DNA from: Bacteroidales bacterium
Lineage (GTDB): Bacteria > Bacteroidota > Bacteroidia > Bacteroidales > VadinHA17
Reading direction: 5' to 3'
Length of the DNA: 7,164 nucleotides
NCBI GenBank assembly: GCA_003520925.1
Contig: DOTV01000231.1
Location: forward strand, 13,961-21,124
The notes under the pieces are model-generated. The model ran no database searches. It saw only the letters and a program-made list of their open reading frames with translations, and was not told the origin of the DNA. Positions within the stretch are counted from its first letter, which is position 1. Each line of letters opens with the position of its first letter. This document shows, one piece after another, positions 1 through 5,173 of this stretch. A program made the translations under genes and the position numbers.

Positions 1-130
1 AGTTCTCTTCATGAACGATCTCACCTTCATTCTCGGTGATGACCTTCTTGAATTTTTGTACCGCTTCCTTCATCTGGTTCTCAGACAAAACGGGAGTTGC
101 AATGAAAACGGTTTCATACTGATTTGACAT
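1..130 (-). CDS. rpsF: 30S ribosomal protein S6, N-terminal part (cut by window edge)
   Basis: Reading the minus strand from an ATG at 130-128 gives 43 complete codons that begin MSNQYETVFIATPVLSENQM and continue with a lysine- and glutamate-rich helix. This matches the first beta strand and first helix of ribosomal protein S6, which binds 16S rRNA together with S18 in the platform of the small subunit. The YETVFI strand followed by a P-V-L-S turn is the usual form of the Bacteroidota protein. The remaining two thirds or so of the protein, and the rpsR and rplI genes that normally follow in this phylum, would lie beyond the left edge. The start is supported by an A-rich leader without a Shine-Dalgarno sequence and by a TAnnTTTG box about 40 bases upstream. 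The gene is divergent from dnaX. Confidence 0.9.
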   Translation of the reverse strand, partial: MSNQYETVFIATPVLSENQMKEAVQKFKKVITENEGEIVHEEN

Positions 131-169
131 AATAGTTAACTGTTTTTAAGTTTTAATGTTTTCGGCTCG

Positions 170-177
170 CAAAAGTA
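170..177 (-). promoter_or_regulatory. Predicted Bacteroidota-type -7 promoter element for rpsF
   Basis: On the minus strand these bases read TACTTTTG, an exact match to the TAnnTTTG -7 consensus of the primary sigma factor in Bacteroidota. Transcription would start near 160-165 and leave a leader of roughly 30-35 bases that is A-rich and lacks a Shine-Dalgarno sequence. No good TTG/TTTG -33 element is visible at the expected distance; the sequence there is a run of A and T (181-215) that could act as an UP-like element. Confidence 0.6.
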
Positions 178-217
178 CAATAATTTTATTTAAAGAAAAA
201 TTTTATTATTAAATTAT

Positions 218-230
218 ATCATAATATGAT
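218..230. repeat. 13-bp perfect palindrome in the rpsF-dnaX divergent region
   Basis: The sequence ATCATA-A-TATGAT has two perfect 6-bp arms around one central base. It sits between the two outward-facing promoter boxes, about 40 bases upstream of the rpsF -7 box and about 75 bases upstream of the dnaX -7 box. It could be an operator for a dimeric regulator. In such A/T-rich DNA a palindrome of this size can easily arise by chance, so no regulator is proposed. Confidence 0.3.
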
Positions 231-243
231 GCAGTCACAATAA

Positions 244-259
244 TGAGGTGTTCACCACA
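244..259. repeat. Imperfect 16-bp palindrome in the rpsF-dnaX divergent region
   Basis: The core is a perfect GGTG-TT-CACC palindrome (247-256). Two more base pairs match beyond one mismatch on each side, giving TGaGGTGTTCACCaCA. It is a G/C-richer island in otherwise A/T-rich DNA, about 50 bases upstream of the dnaX -7 box. It may be a protein-binding site. It is unlikely to be a terminator because the loop is only two bases and no T-run follows on either strand. Confidence 0.3.
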
Positions 260-306
260 TCAGTCAGGTTAAATTGCCGGCTGGATTTTCATGGATAGAT
301 TTTAAT

Positions 307-314
307 TATATTTG
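307..314 (+). promoter_or_regulatory. Predicted Bacteroidota-type -7 promoter element for dnaX
   Basis: The bases TATATTTG match the TAnnTTTG consensus exactly. A start of transcription near 319-322 would give a leader of about 35 bases before the ATG at 355, with an AGGAG at 339-343. No clear -33 TTG lies at the expected spacing. The box falls inside the 27-codon TTG-initiated extension of the reading frame, which argues that the extension is not translated from this promoter. Confidence 0.55.
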
Positions 315-354
315 TGACTCAACAAAAATCATCCGGACAGGAGTCATTAGCTTT

Positions 355-2100
355 ATGGATAACTTTATAGTATCAGCAAGAAAGTATCGTCCAGCAACAT
401 TTGATATGGTGGTGGGTCAGGATTCAATTACGAATACTCTGAAAACTGCAATAAAAAGGGGACATCTGACACAGGCATACCTTTTTTGCGGTCCGCGCGG
501 AGTAGGTAAAACAACCTGTGCCAGGATATTTGCGAAGACGATAAACTGTAGCAAGCTGAAAGAGAATGGAGAAGCCTGTGATGAGTGCGAATCCTGCCTT
601 TCATTTAACACGCTGAGATCATTTAATATTCATGAACTGGACGCTGCTTCGAACAACAAAGTCGATGATATCAGGAGTCTGACCGATCAGGTCAGGATAC
701 CGCCGCAGGTAGGGAAATACAGCATATATATAATTGATGAGGTGCATATGCTTTCCTCATCTGCCTTTAATGCATTTCTTAAAACTCTTGAGGAACCTCC
801 ATCTCACGCAATATTCATACTTGCAACTACCGAAAAGCATAAGATAATCCCGACAATTTTGTCAAGATGTCAGATTTTCGATTTTAACAGGATCAGGATT
901 GAGGATATAGTCGGCCGGCTTAAGTATGTGGCCAGAAATGAAGGTATTACAGCTGAAGAGGAGGCTCTGCATGTAATCTCTCAGAAAGCGGATGGTGCCT
1001 TAAGAGATGCTCTCTCTATTTTTGACCAGATCGTAAGTCTCAGCGGCAAAAAAATCACATACAAAGATGTTATTGAGAATCTGAATGTTCTGGATTATGA
1101 GTATTACTTCAAAACTGTTGAAAGCGCACTGAAAGGTGATTTTTCATCAGTTTTAATGACTTTCAATGAGATTCTCGAGAAGGGATTTGACGGACATAAC
1201 TTTGTGTCGGGTCTATGCAGCCACATGAGAGATCTTCTTGTCTGCAAGGATGAGATTACACTTAAGATACTTGAAGCCACTCCGGTTATAAAGCAACGAT
1301 ACATACAGCAGACAAAAGAGTGCCCTGAGGAGTTCATTTTCAAAGCCCTTGAACTTGGGAGTAATTGCGACATCAGTTACAAAACCAGTAAGAATCAGAG
1401 GCTCCATGTTGAGTTGTTCCTTATCCGGTTGTGCAGACTTACAACAATAGCGGAAGAAGAATCAGAAAAAAAAAAGTCGGCCCTGAAACCGGCAGGTAAA
1501 ATTTCTGAGGAACTTCCTCTTCCTTCAAAATCTGAAATTATCAGAGAATCCTCGGATTATTCAGTTTCAAGAAACAAGCCGCAGGAAATACAAACCGACA
1601 GGCATGCGCCTGTAATTGAGAAACATGCAAAGTCATTTTCTATAAAGAAGATAATTTCTGAAGAAAAAAATGTGATAAAAGAGAACCCTGAACCTTTAAT
1701 GGAAGAAATTACCAAAAATGAGGTCCGACAATCGGAGGAGTTAAATAATTTGTCATTTGAAAAGGCCTGGAATGAATTTACTGATTCTTTAAGAGGAGAA
1801 GGCACAAGGATAATTAGCATGTTCAAATCTGTCAGAACGGAAGTCGAAAATGATCAGAGTATAAGAATTCACCTGAGCAACGCAGCACAAAAAGATCTCT
1901 TTGTACAAAATTATAAGCAGAAGCTTATTTCCTTCCTGTCGAACAGATTTAACCCAAAGGAGTTTGATATTGAAGCAGTAGTTGATCTTTCGGAAAAAAA
2001 TGAGATGTTATACTCAGATGAACAGAAATACAATTATCTGGTGGCCAAATATCCGGGATTGAAAGATTTTAAGAAAGCATTCAATCTTGATATCACCTGA
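355..2100 (+). CDS. dnaX: DNA polymerase III subunit gamma/tau (clamp loader ATPase)
   Basis: This is the AAA+ motor of the replicative clamp loader. It opens and loads the sliding clamp with delta and delta', and in its tau form tethers the polymerase cores and the helicase. The 581-residue protein shows Walker A GPRGVGKTT (46-54), a zinc-site cysteine set C65, C75, C78 and C81, Walker B DEVH (128-131), sensor 1 ATTE (157-160) and the SRC arginine-finger motif (170-172). The AAA+ lid and the oligomerisation domain follow to about residue 367. After them comes a charged, low-complexity linker (about 366-465) and a tau C-terminal domain starting near FEKAWNEF. I chose the ATG at 355 because AGGAG (339-343) precedes it and the protein then begins in the family's usual way (SARKYRPATF). 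The frame stays open upstream to a TTG at 274, but that stretch contains the promoter box. An A10-G slippery tract at 1466-1476 may also yield a short gamma form. Confidence 0.95.
   Translation: MDNFIVSARKYRPATFDMVVGQDSITNTLKTAIKRGHLTQAYLFCGPRGVGKTTCARIFAKTINCSKLKENGEACDECESCLSFNTLRSFNIHELDAASNNKVDDIRSLTDQVRIPPQVGKYSIYIIDEVHMLSSSAFNAFLKTLEEPPSHAIFILATTEKHKIIPTILSRCQIFDFNRIRIEDIVGRLKYVARNEGITAEEEALHVISQKADGALRDALSIFDQIVSLSGKKITYKDVIENLNVLDYEYYFKTVESALKGDFSSVLMTFNEILEKGFDGHNFVSGLCSHMRDLLVCKDEITLKILEATPVIKQRYIQQTKECPEEFIFKALELGSNCDISYKTSKNQRLHVELFLIRLCRLTTIAEEESEKKKSALKPAGKISEELPLPSKSEIIRESSDYSVSRNKPQEIQTDRHAPVIEKHAKSFSIKKIISEEKNVIKENPEPLMEEITKNEVRQSEELNNLSFEKAWNEFTDSLRGEGTRIISMFKSVRTEVENDQSIRIHLSNAAQKDLFVQNYKQKLISFLSNRFNPKEFDIEAVVDLSEKNEMLYSDEQKYNYLVAKYPGLKDFKKAFNLDIT
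1466..1499 (+). promoter_or_regulatory. Candidate slippage/frameshift site giving a short gamma-like DnaX
   Basis: Ten A then G (1466-1476) are read in frame as gAA AAA AAA AAG, so A AAA AAG (1470-1476) is in the correct phase for -1 tandem slippage. This is the heptamer known from E. coli dnaX. In the -1 frame, seven codons (VGPETGR) are followed by TAA at 1497-1499, giving a 381-residue product. In the +1 frame, as in a transcript missing one A, TGA at 1484-1486 ends a 376-residue product. A small hairpin, CCTG (1482-1485) with CAGG (1493-1496), begins five bases after the heptamer, but it is only 4 bp. The site lies just after the clamp-loader core domains. No clear Shine-Dalgarno-like stimulator is seen upstream. 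The motif and stops are seen directly; use as a recoding or transcriptional slippage site is inferred from E. coli and Thermus dnaX. Confidence 0.6.
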
Positions 2101-2129
2101 AGGTTGAACATAAAGATTTAGAACACTGT

Positions 2130-2137
2130 TATAGTTG
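2130..2137 (+). promoter_or_regulatory. Possible -7 promoter element for the ferritin gene
   Basis: TATAGTTG differs from TAnnTTTG at one position and lies 20 bases before the ferritin ATG. A TTG at 2104-2106 is present upstream but is spaced 23 bases away, a little too far for a normal -33 element. A TATAAT-like string (2138-2143) overlaps its right side. The 57-bp gap after dnaX contains no terminator-like hairpin, so read-through from dnaX is also possible. No iron-regulator box could be recognised with confidence. Confidence 0.3.
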
Positions 2138-2157
2138 TATAATTAAAATTTACTATT

Positions 2158-2670
2158 ATGTTAAAGAAAAAAGTAGAAGATATCTGCAACCGTCAGATAG
2201 AAAGAGAAGGATACTCATCAAACCTTTACCTTGCAATGGCATCATGGGCTGAAACAAATGGTCTGAGCGGAGTTGCCGGCTGGCTCTATGCGCAGGCTGA
2301 TGAAGAAAGAGTTCATTTCCTTAAATTCATTAAGTATATTAATGAAAGGGGAGGAAAAGCTGTAATCCCTGCTCTGAAACAACCGGGAACTGATTATAAA
2401 GGTGTTGAAGAACTGTTCAAGGAGGTTCTTAAACATGAAGAATTTATTACTGCAAGCATTAATGAAATTGTTGGCCTGACCCTTGAGGAAAAAGACTTTA
2501 ACACTCATAATTTCCTTCAATGGTTTGTAACTGAACAGGTTGAAGAAGAAGCCTCTGTAAGAGCAATTCTGGATAAGGTTAAACTTGTCGGGAAAAACAA
2601 TATGTATCAGTTTGACAGGGATATTTTAACTCTCAGAACCCCTGCAGGAGGTGGTACTGTAACTACATGA
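2158..2670 (+). CDS. ftnA: Bacterial non-haem ferritin
   Basis: This cytoplasmic iron-storage protein of 170 residues would assemble as a 24-subunit shell that oxidises Fe(II) at a ferroxidase centre and stores it as a ferric mineral. The ligands occur at the same residue numbers as in E. coli FtnA: E17, Y24, E50, H53, E94, Q127 and E130. The third-site (C-site) glutamates E49, E126 and E129 are also present, so the protein should be catalytically active. No haem-ligand methionine characteristic of bacterioferritin was identified. The length is normal (about 165-175). The C-terminus ends in a glycine/threonine tail (AGGGTVTT). The ATG is preceded by an A/T-rich leader without a Shine-Dalgarno sequence, typical for the phylum. 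The stop codon overlaps the start of the downstream protease gene as ATGA, so the two are probably transcribed and translated together. Confidence 0.94.
   Translation: MLKKKVEDICNRQIEREGYSSNLYLAMASWAETNGLSGVAGWLYAQADEERVHFLKFIKYINERGGKAVIPALKQPGTDYKGVEELFKEVLKHEEFITASINEIVGLTLEEKDFNTHNFLQWFVTEQVEEEASVRAILDKVKLVGKNNMYQFDRDILTLRTPAGGGTVTT
2646..2651 (+). promoter_or_regulatory. Shine-Dalgarno-like AGGAGG before the protease start
   Basis: AGGAGG lies inside the last ferritin codons, 15 bases before the ATG at 2667. That spacing is longer than the optimum. It supports translation initiation at 2667, probably helped by ribosomes finishing ferritin at the overlapping ATGA. The hexamer also encodes part of the glycine-rich ferritin tail, so it may be partly coincidental. 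Confidence 0.4.
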
Positions 2671-5126
2671 GATCAGCAGGTATTTTATCAGCTGTTTTTC
2701 TGTTTTTGTTTCCTGTAACGGGCATAAAATCTCAGGATATAATTCCAAATCGTTCAATAACAGGAGTCTGCTATGCCGGTAACAACATTAAAAGGATATA
2801 TATTCCCCCTCCGAAAAACTTCCTGAAAAGGTCCGGTTCCAAAGGAGGAGGTAATATAGATGTAGCCTATATAGGATTTTCGGCAGAAGCCAGAACAGCA
2901 GTGGATTATGCCGTTAAGATACTGGAATCGGTTCTTCCTCCTGATGTTAAAATAAATGTCAAAGCTTCTTGGACCAGAATATCTTCTGCCGGAGTTCTGG
3001 GGAACTCGTCAATAACGGGTTTTGCAACCGGATGGGGTATAAATGCTCTTGACCCCGTTGCTTATTATCCTGTTACGGTTGCTGAAAAAATAGCCGGTAA
3101 AAGCCTCAATGAAGAATATGAAGCTGATGTCGAACTGGTGTTGAACAGTACAGCAAAATGGTATCTCGGTACCGACGGGAATACTCCTGTTGCCAAATAC
3201 GACCTGGTTACTGTTGTGATACATGAGTTGTGTCACGGCCTTGGATTCTTCGACAGTATGGATGCTGAAAACTCCCTGGGTTCATATGGCATCAACACTA
3301 TCCCTGTTGTTTACGATAAGTTTGTTGAGAATCTCACCCAAAAGAAACTTACCGATACATCTTTGTTCAGACAGAATTCGGCAAATCTTTACCTCGAGCT
3401 AATCGGCGGACAACTATTTTTTAACGGACCCCTTACACGCAGGTATTTATCGGGAAACAGAGCAAGGCTCTTTTCCCCCTCTGCCTGGGATCCGGGTTCC
3501 AGCGTTTCCCATCTAGATGAAACAAGAACATCTGAGCCTGATGAGCTGATGACCCCATTCATTGATCTCGGGGAAGCAATCCACGATCCTGGTAAACTAA
3601 CAATGTCGGTTCTTGGTGATATTGGTTGGATAAATACAAAGATAATACCTCAGCTGATCAAAGATACAGAAGAACATCTTACTGAGATCCGGATAAATAC
3701 AACAATAAAATCGGACACAGCCTATAACAGGCAAATGGTGGGACTGGTGTACTCTTTTAACAATTTTAATACTTCTGATACAATTATTATGTCTTCAATG
3801 GTCGTGGAAAATAATTACTCAGCCACCATTTCGATTCCATCATATAATACTAAACTTGATTATTATTTTTTCGTTCCCGATGACTTTTTACGCCTGTATA
3901 AATCTCCCTCACTTGCAGAAAAGGATCCATATACATTTTATATAGGACCCGATACGGTAAAACCTGTTATAAAACATATTCCTGTTGAATACTTCTTTGA
4001 AAATATTGATTCTGTGCTTTTTAGAACAGGTGTCACAGACAATCTCGGGATTGATACTGTTTATGTGGAATACAGGATTAACAGCGGACCTGTCAAATAT
4101 CATGGCATGACATCAGCGGTACAGGATGAGTTCACTTTAAACCTGAATGTAAAGCCTGAACAGATGAAAGGCGGCGATACTCTTAAATATCGTATTATTG
4201 CGTCAGACAAGGCTTCACTTCAAAACACCAGAACTTCACCGTCATTCGGTTACTACAATATCAGGATTGAGACAATTTTACCAGCTTTAAGAAGCTATTC
4301 AACTGACTTTTCAAATTCATCGGCGGAATTCTTTAATTCAGGATTTCAAATTACAAGACCCACCAATTTCAATACCTCCGGACTACATTCCGAACATCCT
4401 TATAAAAGTCCTGATCAGGATTATAAGAGTCTGGAATTCAGTTCTGTACTTCGTCATCCTCTGATTTTTGATGCGTCAGGAATGTCAATAGCATACAGGG
4501 AACTTGTTCTTGTTGAACCAGGAGCTGAAGGCTCTGTATTCGGATTCTCCGATTTTTATGATTATGTTATAATTGAGGCATCGAAGGATTTTGGCAAAAA
4601 CTGGTTTTCCCTGACTGATGGTTATGACAGTCGATTTATAACATCATGGGAGACAGCATATAACAGTAAAACCGACGGACAGAATTCTACTTATGCCGGC
4701 ACTGAATCGATGATGAAAGAACATTCATTTTATCCAAGGGTACAGGACAGGATATCGAATGGCGATTCGTTGCTGATCAGGTTCCGGCTTTTCTCCGATC
4801 CCTACGCAAATGGATGGGGATGGGTGATAGATGACCTGAAAATAGGTCCGATTGTCGATAGGATTGAAAAAATTTATCTGCCGGAGTTTAATGTTTACCC
4901 TAATCCGGGCAGCGGAGTGGTGAATATCATTCGTGAAAATGGCGGCAGCTATAAACCTGTAATGGTAAGTATTTACAATTATGACGGAAAGTGCATTTTG
5001 AAAAATGCTTTATTCACCGAAGATTCAATAAGGCTGAATATTTCAGGAAATCCTCCAGGATTGTATCTGATAGTTATCGTCGACGGGCGAAATACCAGCA
5101 ATATAAAGTACAACCTTATTAAATAA
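2667..5126 (+). CDS. Secreted zinc metalloprotease, leishmanolysin-like, with type IX secretion sorting domain
   Basis: The 819-residue protein is predicted to be exported and to cleave proteins outside the cell; its substrate is unknown. A Sec signal peptide covers about residues 1-22 (hydrophobic 6-19, cleavage probably before Q23). The catalytic domain (about 60-325) holds HELCHGLGF: H186 and H190 would bind zinc and E187 would be the catalytic base. Some 90 residues later come SHLDE (H282) and ELMTP (M295), which resemble the third zinc ligand and Met-turn of M8 leishmanolysin peptidases. D196, at the snapalysin-type HExxHxxGxxD position, is an alternative ligand. Residues about 340-545 look like beta-sandwich repeats. 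About 550-735 resembles a MAM/jelly-roll domain of immune-inhibitor-A-like proteases, with an SKDFGKNW motif and GWGWVIDD near its end. Residues about 740-819, with YPNP at 744-747 and GLYLI near the end, form a type A type IX sorting domain that would be removed on export. The ATG overlaps the ferritin stop. Confidence 0.85.
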   Translation: MRSAGILSAVFLFLFPVTGIKSQDIIPNRSITGVCYAGNNIKRIYIPPPKNFLKRSGSKGGGNIDVAYIGFSAEARTAVDYAVKILESVLPPDVKINVKASWTRISSAGVLGNSSITGFATGWGINALDPVAYYPVTVAEKIAGKSLNEEYEADVELVLNSTAKWYLGTDGNTPVAKYDLVTVVIHELCHGLGFFDSMDAENSLGSYGINTIPVVYDKFVENLTQKKLTDTSLFRQNSANLYLELIGGQLFFNGPLTRRYLSGNRARLFSPSAWDPGSSVSHLDETRTSEPDELMTPFIDLGEAIHDPGKLTMSVLGDIGWINTKIIPQLIKDTEEHLTEIRINTTIKSDTAYNRQMVGLVYSFNNFNTSDTIIMSSMVVENNYSATISIPSYNTKLDYYFFVPDDFLRLYKSPSLAEKDPYTFYIGPDTVKPVIKHIPVEYFFENIDSVLFRTGVTDNLGIDTVYVEYRINSGPVKYHGMTSAVQDEFTLNLNVKPEQMKGGDTLKYRIIASDKASLQNTRTSPSFGYYNIRIETILPALRSYSTDFSNSSAEFFNSGFQITRPTNFNTSGLHSEHPYKSPDQDYKSLEFSSVLRHPLIFDASGMSIAYRELVLVEPGAEGSVFGFSDFYDYVIIEASKDFGKNWFSLTDGYDSRFITSWETAYNSKTDGQNSTYAGTESMMKEHSFYPRVQDRISNGDSLLIRFRLFSDPYANGWGWVIDDLKIGPIVDRIEKIYLPEFNVYPNPGSGVVNIIRENGGSYKPVMVSIYNYDGKCILKNALFTEDSIRLNISGNPPGLYLIVIVDGRNTSNIKYNLIK

Positions 5127-5130
5127 AAAC

Positions 5131-5138
5131 TAATTTTG
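5131..5138 (+). promoter_or_regulatory. Predicted Bacteroidota-type -7 promoter element for secA
   Basis: TAATTTTG matches the TAnnTTTG consensus exactly and lies 35 bases before the secA ATG, in the 47-bp gap after the protease gene. A transcript starting near 5143-5146 would have a leader of about 30 bases. No TTG-type -33 element is obvious, and the upstream bases are the end of the protease gene. The gap has no convincing terminator hairpin. Confidence 0.55.
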
Positions 5139-5173
5139 CGGGGATTTTCGAAATTCTGTAAAAAAGTTAATTA

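Noticed and set aside
131..165. A structured S6:S18-type regulatory leader upstream of rpsF
   Set aside because: The predicted leader is only about 30-35 bases and A-rich, and only a 4-bp stem can be drawn. A GCCGA string is present but there is not enough structure to support the call.
274..354. A 27-codon upstream extension of dnaX from a TTG start
   Set aside because: It contains the TATATTTG promoter box, does not resemble the DnaX N-terminus, and the ATG at 355 has an AGGAG upstream and gives the normal family start.
1104..1407. Minus-strand open frames within dnaX, and similar ones in the other genes
   Set aside because: They lie opposite well-supported coding sequence, show no recognisable domain and have no start signals.
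1664..1671. A second A-run (about seven A) in the dnaX linker considered as a slippage site
   Set aside because: It is shorter than the A10 run and is followed by T rather than G, so it does not form the A AAA AAG heptamer.
5144..5156. TTTCGAAA palindrome between the protease gene and secA, considered as a terminator
   Set aside because: It has no loop, its stem is A/T-rich and no T-run follows, so a stable terminator hairpin is not expected.
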